Assembly (NCBI GenBank): GCA_049840475.1
Contig: JASGKX010000001.1
Coordinates: forward strand, 744,001 to 808,000
Length of the DNA stretch: 64,000 nt
Direction: 5' to 3'
Source: JBGVSA01 sp049840475
GTDB taxonomy: Bacteria > Pseudomonadota > Gammaproteobacteria > Burkholderiales > Rhodocyclaceae
In this document: positions 34,302 through 43,532 of the stretch, piece by piece
Position numbering within the stretch: position 1 is the stretch's first letter
Layout: every line of letters begins with the position of its first letter
Position numbers and translations under genes: made by a program
The notes under the pieces: generated by a model
Database searches by the model: none
The model's input: the letters and a program-made list of their open reading frames with translations, nothing else
What the model was told of the DNA's origin: nothing

Positions 34302-35408
34302 TCATATGACAATCAGTTCCCCATCAATTGCCCCAGCCTGATCCAACGCCTGCAAAATCGCCATGATGTCGTCCGGCGTCGCCCCGGTACTGTTCACCGT
34401 ATCGATGATCGCCTGCAGGCTCACGCCCTCAGGCCACTTGAACATACGTCCGTTGCCCTGCTCCACCGCCACGCGCGATTGCGGCGTAACCGCTGTGGTA
34501 CCGCGGCCGAACGGCTGCGGCTGGCTCACCTGCGAGCTTTCCGAAATCACCACTTTCAGCGCCCCGTGCGATATCGCCGCCGGACGCACGCGCACGCCTT
34601 CCGCGATCACCACCGTGCCGGTGCGCGAATTGAACACCACCTTCGGACGATCCACGCCGACGTTGACGTTGAGCGACTCCAGCGCAGCGACGAAGGCCAC
34701 GCGCTCGGTCGGATTGGCAGGCGCGATCACGTCCACGCTGGTGGCGTCGCGCGTGCTGGCAAGTTGCTGGCCGTAGCGGCGGTTGATCGCCTGCACGATA
34801 TTCGTGGCGGTCTGGAAGTGCGGGCGCTTCAAGCTCAGGCGCACCGTCGGCAGAGTATCGAAGTCGGTTTCGATCTCGCGCTCGATGGTCGCGCCGTTCG
34901 GAATACGGCCCGAAGTCGGCGTATTCACCGTCACGCTCGACCCGCTCTGCCCTTGTGCGGCCAAGCCGCCGACGACGAGTTGCCCCTGCGCCAGCGCGTA
35001 GATTTCGCCATCCGCCGCACGCAGTTGCGTGAGCAGCAGCATGCCTCCGCGCAAGCTCTTGGCGTCGCCCAACGACGAGACGGTGACATCCACCATCTGG
35101 CCCTTGCGGTAACCGGGCGGGAACACCGCACTGACCATGACGGTGGCGACGTTCTTGAGTTTCGGATCGGTGCGTTCGGGCAGCTTCACCCCGAACTGCT
35201 TGAGCATGTTGGTCACCGACTGACCGGAAAATTTCACCTGCGTGCTGTCGCCACTGCCTTGCAGGCCGACGACGAGTCCGTATCCGAGCAGCTGGTTTTC
35301 GCGCACGCCTTCCACGCTCACCAGTTGGCGCAGCACTTGCGCGGCGGTGGCCGCGTGGGCGCCGAATGCCAGTACGGCGGCAAGGCACAGGGAACGCAGG
35401 GCAATCAT
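34302..35408 (-). CDS. flgI: Flagellar P-ring protein FlgI
   Basis: A 368-residue periplasmic protein that forms the P ring in the peptidoglycan layer. The signal peptide is residues 1-22 (ending HAATA). The family core LLGYGLVVGLQGSGDSTQVKF and the C-terminal VSLQAIIDTVNSTGATPDDIMAILQAL are intact. It starts 11 bp after the flgH stop. Confidence 0.96.
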   Translation of the reverse strand: MIALRSLCLAAVLAFGAHAATAAQVLRQLVSVEGVRENQLLGYGLVVGLQGSGDSTQVKFSGQSVTNMLKQFGVKLPERTDPKLKNVATVMVSAVFPPGYRKGQMVDVTVSSLGDAKSLRGGMLLLTQLRAADGEIYALAQGQLVVGGLAAQGQSGSSVTVNTPTSGRIPNGATIEREIETDFDTLPTVRLSLKRPHFQTATNIVQAINRRYGQQLASTRDATSVDVIAPANPTERVAFVAALESLNVNVGVDRPKVVFNSRTGTVVIAEGVRVRPAAISHGALKVVISESSQVSQPQPFGRGTTAVTPQSRVAVEQGNGRMFKWPEGVSLQAIIDTVNSTGATPDDIMAILQALDQAGAIDGELIVI

Positions 35409-35419
35409 GTTTCGCTCTC

Positions 35420-36109
35420 TCAGAAAGGCATCAACGGGCTGTTGAAAAAGCGCACCAGCCAGCCCGCGTCGTTGGCGTCCTGCGCCGCACCCCGGCCGGA
35501 ATACGCAATGCGCGCATTGGCGATACGCAGCGACGACACGCGATTGTCATTGTCGATATCGGAGGCACGCACATAACCGGACAGGCGCACCAGTTCTTCG
35601 CCCTGGTTCAGGTACAGGCTCTTCTCGCCCGTCACGCGCAGCAAGCCATTGGGTAGCACCTCGTGCACCACCACGGTGATCGCGCCTTGCAGGGTATTGC
35701 GCTGCGTGCTCGATGCCGTGCCCGAAAAGTCGCGCGAGGCATCGATGCCCACTTCGGTCTTGGCCTGCGTCTTGCCGAACAACACAGACGGCGCGATAGA
35801 CACGCCCGTGCTCTTGCCGAGCTTGCTGTCGGCCGACTTGCTCGCCTGCGTGGTCTCCTGCAACAGCACGGTCAGCAGGTCTCCCGGTCGAAAGGCGCGG
35901 CTGTCGGAAGTCAACGACCATGGTGTGTCGGCCGCGAACACACCACCGCGCGAGCCCTGTCGTGCCTGCTGCGCAGGCAAGTCCAGACGCGAGCCATCGT
36001 CGAGCGGCGGCAGCTCGGGCGGGTACGTGGCGCAGCCCGCACCCAGCGCCACGAGCATCGCGGCGAAGGCGAAGCCCATGGCGCGCACCACGGCGTACGG
36101 GCGGCTCAT
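35420..36109 (-). CDS. flgH: Flagellar L-ring lipoprotein FlgH
   Basis: A 229-residue outer-membrane lipoprotein forming the L ring. The lipobox is GAGC at about residue 26. The family segments FRPGDLLTVLLQETTQASKSAD and GEKSLYLNQGEELVRLSGYVR are present. It begins one base after the corrected flgG stop at 36111, so the flg genes form one tightly packed operon. Confidence 0.95.
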   Translation of the reverse strand: MSRPYAVVRAMGFAFAAMLVALGAGCATYPPELPPLDDGSRLDLPAQQARQGSRGGVFAADTPWSLTSDSRAFRPGDLLTVLLQETTQASKSADSKLGKSTGVSIAPSVLFGKTQAKTEVGIDASRDFSGTASSTQRNTLQGAITVVVHEVLPNGLLRVTGEKSLYLNQGEELVRLSGYVRASDIDNDNRVSSLRIANARIAYSGRGAAQDANDAGWLVRFFNSPLMPF

Positions 36110-36110
36110 C

Positions 36111-36900
36111 TCAGCGCACCGCCTGCGCGAGGTACTGCATCATGTTGTCGGCGGCGGAGAGCACTTTGGTGTTCATCTCGTAGGTGCGCTGCGCGGCGAT
36201 CATGTTCGACCATTTCTTCAACGACCTGCACGTTGGACCCTTCGAGCGCGCCCTGCTTGAGCTTGCCAAGACCGTCCTCGCCGGGGTTGCCCTCGGTGGG
36301 CGCACCGCTGGCGGTGGTCTCTTGGTACAGATTGTCGCCAAGCGCGAGCAAGCCGGCCGGATTGATGAAATTCACCAGCGTGAGCTGACCCAGTTCAGTC
36401 GGCTGCGTCGCCCCCGCCACGGTGGCGGACACCATGCCGTTCTCGGCGATGGTCAGTGCGGTGGCCGTGGCCGGCACGGTGATTTCCGGCACCAGCGGTT
36501 GGCCCTGCGCGGTAACGAGACGACCGTCCTGGTTGACCTGCAATTGGCCAGCGCGCGTATAGGCCGCATCGCCATTGGCGAGCTGTACCTGCAAGAAGCC
36601 ATTGCCGACGATCGCCACATCCATCGACTGGCCGGTCGTCTGCAGACTGCCGGTGGTGAAGATCTTCTGCGTGCCCACCAGACGCGTGCCGTTGCCCAGT
36701 TGCACACCGGTCGGCGACGTCGTGGCGTCGTCCTGCTGTGCCCCAGGTTGTTTTTCGACCTGGTAGAACATGTCCTCGAACACCACGCGGTCGCGCTTGA
36801 AACCGACCGTGTTCACGTTGGCGAGGTTATTGGCGATGGCTTGCAGCTTGGCGTCTTGCGCTTGCACGCCGGTCTTGCTGATCCACAGTGCGGGATTCAT
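36111..36900 (-). pseudogene. flgG: Distal rod protein FlgG, interrupted by a +1 frameshift
   Basis: FlgG forms the distal rod. The N terminus (MNPALWISKTGVQAQDAKLQ, then IANNLANVNTVGFKRDR) and body are intact to about 36208. There VVEEMV should continue NMIAAQRTYEMNTKVLSA, but one extra C at 36207 (plus strand GTTCGAC for GTTGAC) shifts the frame. Without it the protein is about 262 residues and stops at 36111. As given, the last 33 residues, including the C-terminal D0 helix, are replaced and rod assembly would fail. A sequencing error is the preferred explanation. Confidence 0.92.
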
Positions 36901-36929
36901 CTTGCGTTCCTTTCAGTTGGGCGTGCGCG

Positions 36930-37655
36930 TTATTCGCGGATCAGCCGATTGCCTGCGTCGGCCATCGAGTCGGCCGATTTGTAGAGGCGCATCTGGATTT
37001 CGAAATCGCGGTTCAGGCTCATCGTGGCCACCATCTCTTCAACGGCCGACACGTTGCTGCCTTCCAGATAGCCGGCGCGCACGGTAACGGTGTCATCGGC
37101 GGCGAGGGTGTTACCGTCGCGCGCCACCGTCAGGCCGGCTTCGTTCTTGGTGAGGTTGGCCGCGTCCGCGCGCACGAGCTTGAGTCGGTCGACTTCCTGC
37201 AATTCGAGCTGACCCGGTTGCTGGACCGAGATGGTGCCGTCCTGCGCGATCGACACACGCGTGTACGCCGGCAGGCTGATCGGGCCGCCGTCGCCCATCA
37301 CCGCACGCCCGTTCACCGTGAGCGTGCCATCGGCGTCGACCACCAGATGACCGGCGCGCGTGTAGGCTTCGCCGTCCTGCCACTGCACGGCGAGCATGCC
37401 GTTGCTATCGATGGCCACGTCCAGGTCGTTGCCGGTTTCGCGCACGGCACCTTCGCGGCCCGACATCGCATTGGCCGAAAGCTGGCTCATGTGGCGCGTG
37501 TCGTAACCGTAGCCCGGCACGGCCTGGCTGGTTGCCAGTTCGAGGTCGGCGCGGAAGCCGCCCGTTTCGAGGTTGGCCAGATTGTTGGCGTGCACCTGCT
37601 GGGCGCGCAGCCCACGCTCGGCACCGCTCATGATGGTGTAGATCAGGGCGTCCAT
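36930..37655 (-). CDS. flgF: Proximal rod protein FlgF
   Basis: A 241-residue rod protein. The N terminus MDALIYTIMSGAERGLRAQQ then VHANNLANLETGGFRADLE carries the rod/hook ANNLAN motif, and the C-terminal YLEGSNVSAVEEMVATMSLNRDFEIQ is typical. Its ATG overlaps the flgE stop (TAATG) and it precedes flgG in the conserved order. Confidence 0.94.
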   Translation of the reverse strand: MDALIYTIMSGAERGLRAQQVHANNLANLETGGFRADLELATSQAVPGYGYDTRHMSQLSANAMSGREGAVRETGNDLDVAIDSNGMLAVQWQDGEAYTRAGHLVVDADGTLTVNGRAVMGDGGPISLPAYTRVSIAQDGTISVQQPGQLELQEVDRLKLVRADAANLTKNEAGLTVARDGNTLAADDTVTVRAGYLEGSNVSAVEEMVATMSLNRDFEIQMRLYKSADSMADAGNRLIRE

Positions 37656-38843
37656 TACAGCGCCTGCATGAGCGTCTGCATCATCTCGTTCTGCGTCGAG
37701 ATGACCTTGGTGTTGGCCTGATAGTTACGCTGTGCGGACATCAGGTCGACCAGTTGTTCGGTCATGTCGACGTTCGACTGCTCCAGCGACCCCGGCGTGA
37801 GCTTGCCGGCCATGCCGCTGCCCGGCGTGAAGTACAGCGGCGTGCCCGACGCATTGGACGCCACCCAGCTCGTATCGCTGACTTGGGTGAGCGCGCCTTC
37901 GTCCGGGAACGTCGCCAGCGCCAGCGTGCCCACACGTTGCTTGAGGCCGTTGCTGTATTGCGCCATCACCGAGCCGTCTTCCGTGATCTGCACACCGATC
38001 ATGGTGCCGGATGCATAACCGTCCGCCGCGTTGGTGGTGTTGGTCGCCTCTCCGGCGAACTGGGTGGTGCCAGAGTAGTCGATGTCCAGCGCCATCGCGG
38101 TCGCGCCGGCCGGCGTGCCCAGCGGCACGTTCGACCGCCGCCGTCGGCGAGGTGAGCTGGCCGGCGGTGTCGAAGGTCAGCGTGTTGGTGGAGGCGAGGT
38201 CCGCGCCGTCGAACGTGTAATGCACGGTCACTTCGCCGGTATTCGTCTTGACGAAATACTGCGTCACGCTGTGCTGCGCGCCGAGCGAGTCATACACCAC
38301 CGACACCATCGAGCTGTTGAAAGACTGCGGATCGTTCTTGTCGAAGGTGGCGACGGTCGGCACCGTCCAGTCGGCCGACATGTTGGCCACGTATTGCAGC
38401 TTGGCGCTGGCCTGCGCGGGAATCTGCCCGGTCGACACCTTCATGTCGCCCATGGCGCCCAGCGCCGTGCTGCCGGCAACGGCGGCGTAACCCTGCACCT
38501 TGCGGCCGAAGCTGTCGACCACGTAGCCGTCCTTGTCGGTGGAGAAGATCCCCACGCGGCTGTAGAACGACTCGCCCGAGCTGGACTTGGTCACGAAAAA
38601 GCCGCGCCCCTGGATCGAAGCGTCCATGCTGCGGCCAGTGGTCAGCACGCCGCCGCCGATGTCGATGCTCTGCGTGATCGACGACACTTCGGCGCCGGTC
38701 GCCTGTGTGCCAGCGTACATCGCGGCGAAGTTCGAGCGGCTGTACTTGAAACCGTAGGTGCCAGAGTTGGCGATGTTGTTGCTGATGGTGTCCAGCTGCG
38801 AGTTGATGGCGTTGATACCGGACAGGGCGACTTCGAAGCTCAT
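37655..38843 (-). pseudogene. flgE: Hook protein FlgE, interrupted by a +1 frameshift
   Basis: FlgE builds the hook. The N-terminal half (MSFEVALSGINAINSQLDTI, SNNIANSGTYGFKYSRS) reads well to 38133. There SPTAAV should continue NVPLGTPAGATAMALDIDY, but one extra C at 38132 (plus strand GTTCGAC for GTTGAC) breaks the frame. The rest continues in the other frame from about 38128 to 37655 and ends YQANTKVISTQNEMMQTLMQ. The corrected product is about 395 residues, normal for FlgE. All neighbouring flg genes are intact except flgG, which breaks at the same hexamer. Confidence 0.92.
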
Positions 38844-38880
38844 GATGGATTCCTTGCGATGGCGATATTCGGTGGCGGCC

Positions 38881-39534
38881 TTACGCGCGGCCGTTGAATG
38901 CAGTCACGACGGTAGAAGACACGTTGCCAACGTTGCTCACGTTGAGCACCACGCCATCGGTGGATGAGAGCTTGACGCTCTGCAGCGTGCCGTCGACGTC
39001 GACGCCCGGCGTCGAACCGTTGTCGGTCGACACGGCGATGGAATACGTGCCCTTCGGCAAGCCGAGCTTGGCCGGATCGAGCGAGAAACTCACCTCGCCA
39101 GCCGCACGCGTGCCCAGTTCCAGGCGATACGTCTTGCCAGCGGCATCGGTCAGCACCACGGCTGTCTCGGCGCTGCTGGCATCGAGCGTAAAGCGGCCGG
39201 AGATGGCGGCATCGCTCACGCTGACCGAATCGGTACGCACCGACACCTGCGAGCCGACCTGCGCGCCCAGCGCCATCACCTGCATGCTCTCCAGCGCGGC
39301 GGCGCTGTTGGTGCCCTGGCTGACGAGCTTCTGCAGCGCTTCGGTCTGCGACAACTGCGTGAGCTGGCTGACGAATTCGCTGGGGTCTGCCGGGTCGAGC
39401 GGGTTCTGGTTGCGGATCTGCGCCACGAGCAGCGTGGTAAACAGGTTCGATACCGAATCGCCATTGCTGGCGACCGACGACGTGCTGCTCGTACTCGTGG
39501 TGTTCTGCGTGGTGTCGTTGATGACAGCGCTCAT
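38881..39534 (-). CDS. flgD: Hook-capping scaffold protein FlgD
   Basis: A 217-residue cap that guides FlgE polymerisation. The conserved N-terminal export and cap region NLFTTLLVAQIRNQNPLDPADPSEFVSQ runs in two recognisable halves, followed by a Tudor/FN3-like domain with SFSLDPAKLGLPKGTYSIAV. It ends 37 bp before flgE and begins 2 bases after flgC. Confidence 0.93.
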   Translation of the reverse strand: MSAVINDTTQNTTSTSSTSSVASNGDSVSNLFTTLLVAQIRNQNPLDPADPSEFVSQLTQLSQTEALQKLVSQGTNSAAALESMQVMALGAQVGSQVSVRTDSVSVSDAAISGRFTLDASSAETAVVLTDAAGKTYRLELGTRAAGEVSFSLDPAKLGLPKGTYSIAVSTDNGSTPGVDVDGTLQSVKLSSTDGVVLNVSNVGNVSSTVVTAFNGRA

Positions 39535-39536
39535 GA

Positions 39537-39956
39537 TCAGCTCTCTCCCATGCGCAGCAGCGACTGCTGCATCGATTTGACGCGGCCCAGCACCTCGACG
39601 TTGGTCTCGAAGGCGCGCGACGCTTCCATCATGTCGGTCATCTCCGCCACCGTATTCACGTTGGGGTAGAAGACCATTCCTTCTTCGTTGGCGACCGGGT
39701 TGTCCGGCTCGTGCACGCGCCGCAGCGGCTCGGTGCTCTGCACCACATCCAGCACCTGCACGCTGGCGCCTGCCACCTGATCGTCGAAACCGCCCTTGAA
39801 GAGCGTGGCGAACACCGGCTTGCGCGCGTGGTAGGTGTCCTCTTCGCGTCCGGCCGCCGTCTGCGCATTGGCGAGGTTGCTCGCCACCGTGTTTAAGCGC
39901 AGGCTTTGCGCCGTCATGGCAGTACCCGCGATGTGTGCGATATCCCTGAATGACAT
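39537..39956 (-). CDS. flgC: Proximal rod protein FlgC
   Basis: A 139-residue rod protein with AQSLRLNTVASNLANAQTAAG at the N terminus (rod motif) and the C-terminal NVNTVAEMTDMMEASRAFETN found in FlgC. It lies 5 bp after flgB in the standard order. Confidence 0.93.
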   Translation of the reverse strand: MSFRDIAHIAGTAMTAQSLRLNTVASNLANAQTAAGREEDTYHARKPVFATLFKGGFDDQVAGASVQVLDVVQSTEPLRRVHEPDNPVANEEGMVFYPNVNTVAEMTDMMEASRAFETNVEVLGRVKSMQQSLLRMGES

Positions 39957-39961
39957 GATGC

Positions 39962-40324
39962 TTACTGCCCTTCGATGACGCGGGCGAGGCCCTTGAGTTT
40001 CATGTTGATGAAGGTGAGGCTGGTCTGGAAATCCGAAGCGTTCTGCGAGAACGCTGCCTGTTCCACACCGAGCTCCACGGTGTTACCGTCACTGCGCGCC
40101 AGGTTGGGCACGCGGTACTGCATGTCGGGCGCGCCGGTATCGAGCGCCAGACCGCCTTCATCGGCGAGCGCAGACTGCAGGCTGCTGGCAAAATCGATGT
40201 CGCGCGCCTGATAACCCGGAGTGCTTTCATTGGCGATGTTGGATGCCAGAACCTTCGTGCGCTCGGCACGCAAGCGGAGCGCGTCTGCGTGCAGCCCGAG
40301 CGCCTTGTCGAAATTGATACTCAT
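39962..40324 (-). CDS. flgB: Proximal rod protein FlgB
   Basis: A 120-residue protein at the base of the rod. It has LRAERTKVLASNIANESTPG, the ASNIAN motif, and YQARDIDFASSL. The chosen ATG at 40322-40324 is preceded by GAAAGG about 9 bases upstream. This start codon shares two bases with the start of flgA on the other strand, so flgB promoter elements must lie inside flgA. It is first of the flgBCDEFGHIJ operon. Confidence 0.93.
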   Translation of the reverse strand: MSINFDKALGLHADALRLRAERTKVLASNIANESTPGYQARDIDFASSLQSALADEGGLALDTGAPDMQYRVPNLARSDGNTVELGVEQAAFSQNASDFQTSLTFINMKLKGLARVIEGQ

Positions 40325-41057
40325 GCGTATGCCTTTCACATCGAAGTTCACAACCACACAATTACTGGCCTGCGCCGCCACCGTGACAGCCGTCCTGTGC
40401 GCCCAGCCGGCCCGCGCCGACGCCATGACGGAAGTCGAGCGCGCGGCGCGCACGCAACTCATGGCCGACGCGCAGCGCGCGGGGCTGGTCGAGCCGCAAT
40501 TCACGTTCGAGGTCGTCAGTGCGGCGCGCACGCCGCGGGCCTGCGCCAAGCCATTCGAGATCACGTTGGCCGACCGCCGCACGCCAGCGCGCATGCGTGC
40601 CATTGCGCATTGCCCGGACGGCAACTGGGCCGAGACGTACACCGTGCGGGCGCGCGTCAATGCGCGCGTCGTCGTGGCGGCAGGCAGCATTCCCAGCGGG
40701 CGTGCCATCCAGCCGAACGACCTTGCACTGGAACGCCGCGAGCTGACCGGCACGTTCGACGACGTCTTTTCCGACCCGGCCGAACTCAACGGGCAGGCCA
40801 GCCGCCGCGCATTGCGGGCCGGGCAGATCGTCAACCGCCGCGCGGTGGCCGAAGCGGTGCTGGTACGGCGCGGCGCCGATGTCAGCATCGTGGCGCGCAA
40901 CAGCGGCATCGTCGTGACCACGGCCGGGCAGGCCGAAAGCAACGGACGGCTCGGCGAAATCATCAGCGTGCGCAACGCGGCCACCGGCAAGGTGATCCGC
41001 GCACGCGTCACGGGCACTAACGAAGTCGAACCGGCCACGATCGCCACCACGCCTTAG
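40323..41057 (+). CDS. flgA: P-ring assembly chaperone FlgA
   Basis: A 244-residue periplasmic chaperone for FlgI. The signal peptide runs to about residue 33 (LLACAATVTAVLCAQPARADA). The C-terminal SAF domain (VRARVNARVVVAAGSIPSGR, then RRALRAGQIVNRRAVAEAVLV) is typical. Start codons at 40323 or 40329 are both possible and neither has a good ribosome binding site. It is the only flagellar gene of the flg block on the plus strand and converges with the glucosaminidase gene with a 4-bp overlap. Confidence 0.9.
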   Translation: MRMPFTSKFTTTQLLACAATVTAVLCAQPARADAMTEVERAARTQLMADAQRAGLVEPQFTFEVVSAARTPRACAKPFEITLADRRTPARMRAIAHCPDGNWAETYTVRARVNARVVVAAGSIPSGRAIQPNDLALERRELTGTFDDVFSDPAELNGQASRRALRAGQIVNRRAVAEAVLVRRGADVSIVARNSGIVVTTAGQAESNGRLGEIISVRNAATGKVIRARVTGTNEVEPATIATTP

Positions 41058-41785
41058 TCCTCCGCCCGGATGCGCGTTGCGATGCGCACGAGCTTGTCGG
41101 CATACGCCGGGTCGGTGGCGTAGCCGCCACGCATGAGCGCCTGCCCATACGCGCGCGCGTCCGACCCGGTATTGAGCGCAGCGTGGTAACGCGGTGCGCC
41201 CTGCAATAGCTGGACGAGGTCGCGGAAGCTCGCGCCCTCATCGTTGTACCGGCGGAAGGCTTCGGTCTTCTTGACCGCGCCATCGCCTTCGACTTCCGTC
41301 GTCACCGCACTCACCACGTCACCCTGCCACGCCCCCGTGGCCTTCACGCCGAACAGGTTGTGGCTGTCGCTGCCGTCGGCGGCGCGCAAGGGGCGCTGGC
41401 CCCAACCCGATTCGAGCGCGGCCTGCGCCGACAGCACATCGGGCGACACGCCCAGCGCGCGTCCTGCATCTTTCGCCCAAGGCGCAATGCGGCTCAGGAA
41501 TTGGCGCTGCGCGTCGGTGGTAACGCCGTCCTCGCCGGAGGTCGCCGTACTGACGTCAACCGGCGCGGCAAGCCGTGCCTGCCATGCGCGACCTTCCGCG
41601 CTCAGCGCGGCGCCCGCCGAACTGCTTTCGCTGCTGCCATTGGCGATGAAGTCGGCAACCTCACCCGCGACCTGTTGGTACAGGCCGGCGAAACCGCCAC
41701 TGCCCTGCATCGGCAATGCGGTGTCGCGCACCGCCTCGCGAAAGGCGGCATTGGGCGCGAACGCGGGGAGTTCAGCGAGGCGCAT
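41054..41785 (-). CDS. Flagellar glucosaminidase, FlgJ C-terminal-type
   Basis: A 243-residue protein with the glucosaminidase domain normally fused to FlgJ (about residues 85-240): LGVSPDVLSAQAALESGWGQ holds the catalytic-site Glu, followed by SHNLFGVKATGAWQGD and FRRYNDEGASFRDLVQLL. It would open peptidoglycan for the rod. There is no signal peptide, so export through the flagellar secretion channel is expected as for FlgJ. The chosen ATG at 41785 has GGAG 12 bases upstream; an ATG at 41803 also exists. It overlaps flgN upstream. Confidence 0.88.
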   Translation of the reverse strand: MRLAELPAFAPNAAFREAVRDTALPMQGSGGFAGLYQQVAGEVADFIANGSSESSSAGAALSAEGRAWQARLAAPVDVSTATSGEDGVTTDAQRQFLSRIAPWAKDAGRALGVSPDVLSAQAALESGWGQRPLRAADGSDSHNLFGVKATGAWQGDVVSAVTTEVEGDGAVKKTEAFRRYNDEGASFRDLVQLLQGAPRYHAALNTGSDARAYGQALMRGGYATDPAYADKLVRIATRIRAED

Positions 41786-42203
41786 AGGTGTCGCTTTCTC
41801 CACCGAGCACGCGCTGCATGACTTCGTACTGGTCCATCAGCAGATTGCCGTTGCGCAGGTTGAGCGCCTTGCAGGCAAGCACGCGCGCCTGCAGGCTCTG
41901 CCACAGCGTTTCGGCCGCCGTGCGATAACGCTCGGGCAGGCGCGCGAAGACGGCTGCCACGCGCTGCGCTTCCGGCACTTCCATCCCGACGATGGCATTC
42001 ACCAGCGTGACGCGTTCAGTGCGACGGGCATCGAGCACCACGCACAGCGCGCCGATGTCTTCGGCCAATTGCGGCAAGCGTGCGACGTCATGGCGCAACG
42101 CTGCCGCGAACTGCTGTTCCAGCAGCCCATGCAAGCGGTCGTAGTCCGCCACGTCGAGCTGGATGCCCTGCGCCAGCGACAGCATCGCCTGTTGGGCGTT
42201 CAT
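41772..42203 (-). CDS. flgN: FlgN-like chaperone for hook-associated proteins
   Basis: A 143-residue mostly helical protein. LQARVLACKALNLRNGNLLMDQ near the C terminus matches the FlgN motif (x-CxxxNxxNGxL). FlgN escorts FlgK and FlgL to the export gate. It overlaps flgM upstream by 4 bases and the glucosaminidase downstream, so flgM-flgN-glucosaminidase are coupled. Confidence 0.85.
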   Translation of the reverse strand: MNAQQAMLSLAQGIQLDVADYDRLHGLLEQQFAAALRHDVARLPQLAEDIGALCVVLDARRTERVTLVNAIVGMEVPEAQRVAAVFARLPERYRTAAETLWQSLQARVLACKALNLRNGNLLMDQYEVMQRVLGGESDTYAPR

Positions 42204-42484
42204 GAGCGGCTCCCGTGGTAACGGTCGATGAGCCCCGCCAGACGCGAGGCGTCGAACGGCAGCTCACCCTTGGCGAGCGCATCGCGCAGCGCGGCCACGC
42301 GCGCCTGGTCAACATCGGGCAACGCGGCCAGCGCTTCTTTCGCGGGCGCGAGCGCGGCCGATTGCAGGGGCGCGTCGGCATTGGCCTGCGGCGTGGCGCG
42401 CACATCGGTGGCGCTCTGTTCGCTGGCTGCGACTGGCGCGGTGCCGCCAACGCCAGAAGTGCTCGGAGTGCCGTTGATCTTCAT
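42200..42484 (-). CDS. flgM: Anti-sigma-28 factor FlgM
   Basis: A 94-residue FlgM. The N-terminal MKING start and the C-terminal helix AALRDALAKGELPFDASRLA are characteristic; this region binds FliA. GAGAGG precedes the ATG by 7 bases. It follows motB by 28 bp, so it is probably transcribed from the fliD promoter that also drives fliA, giving a linked sigma/anti-sigma pair. No separate promoter is obvious. Confidence 0.88.
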   Translation of the reverse strand: MKINGTPSTSGVGGTAPVAASEQSATDVRATPQANADAPLQSAALAPAKEALAALPDVDQARVAALRDALAKGELPFDASRLAGLIDRYHGSRS

Positions 42485-42512
42485 TCGATTGCCTCTCGAT
42501 TGAGTACGCATG

Positions 42513-43499
42513 TCAGCGACGCTCCGTGCTGGCCGCGCCTGCGCCGCGCAGCATGTCAACGGCCTCGTTGTGCGGCAACGAGGTGACCACGCCATCGATG
42601 AGCGGAGCGGCGTCTACGGGCATGCCGAACATGGCGGCCAGATTGCGCGCTTGCTCGGGGCCCAGAATCATCAGTTCGATGCGCCGATTGATCGGCGCAC
42701 GCGGGTCGTGCGCATCCAGCGGCGCACGGTCGGCCATGCCGACCACTTGCAGAATGCTGTCCGGGCGCAATCCACCGTCGAGCATCTGCAGGCGCGCAGA
42801 CATCGCGCGCTGGCCGGACAGCGTCCAGTTGGAATAAGCCGAATGCCCCTGGTCTGCGTATTGCAGCGCGTCGGTGTGGCCCAGGATCAGCATCTGGTTT
42901 TCGATCTGGGAGAACAGCGGCCCCATCTTGCGCAGCAGCGCGCGAAAGCGATCGCTCGGCATGGCTGAACCGCGCGCAAACATGCCTTGCTGTTCGGTGT
43001 CGTGCAGCATTACGCGCAGCCCTTGCGGCGTGATCTCGGTAAACAGATTGCCGGCCATGCCGGCCTTGGCGGTCAGGCGTTCCACCACGGCCGCCAGTTC
43101 CTTCATGTCTTCCGGCGTGTCGTAGCGGCGCTTGGACAGGCGCGGACTGTCGTCGGAGTGCTCCAGGTCGCCGTTGGTGACTTGCCGCTTGGGCATGCGC
43201 GTGTCGCCCTGCGAGGGAATCGGCTGGCGTTCGATCAGGCTGCCGCGCGGGCCGCCGACGGTTTCCATCCGCCGGCCCACGCCCTCGTCGAGCAGGCTGC
43301 CTTCGGCCACGCGCTTGACCTCTTCGATCGATTCCTTGCTGCGCGCCGCCATCACCCACAGAACGAGGAACAGGCACATCAGGGCGAGACAGAAGTCGGC
43401 GAACGCTACCTTCCATGCACCGCCGTGCTCGTCGCCGTCGTGCCGGCGCGAGACGCGCTTGACCACTGCCTGCGTGTGCTTGTCGGCCTTGGCGTTCAT
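42513..43499 (-). CDS. motB: Flagellar motor stator protein MotB (LafU-like)
   Basis: A 328-residue stator anchor with one membrane helix (about 31-52) carrying the proton-binding Asp at D35 in VAFADFCLALMCLFLVLWVM. A periplasmic plug and an OmpA-like peptidoglycan-binding domain follow, with LILGHTDALQYADQGHSAY and SNWTLSGQRAMSARLQ. The C-terminal extension after the OmpA domain is typical of lateral LafU and of E. coli MotB. It follows motA by 33 bp. Confidence 0.93.
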   Translation of the reverse strand: MNAKADKHTQAVVKRVSRRHDGDEHGGAWKVAFADFCLALMCLFLVLWVMAARSKESIEEVKRVAEGSLLDEGVGRRMETVGGPRGSLIERQPIPSQGDTRMPKRQVTNGDLEHSDDSPRLSKRRYDTPEDMKELAAVVERLTAKAGMAGNLFTEITPQGLRVMLHDTEQQGMFARGSAMPSDRFRALLRKMGPLFSQIENQMLILGHTDALQYADQGHSAYSNWTLSGQRAMSARLQMLDGGLRPDSILQVVGMADRAPLDAHDPRAPINRRIELMILGPEQARNLAAMFGMPVDAAPLIDGVVTSLPHNEAVDMLRGAGAASTERR

Positions 43500-43532
43500 G
43501 CCAGCACCTCAGCGAAGGGGTCGATGCGACGA

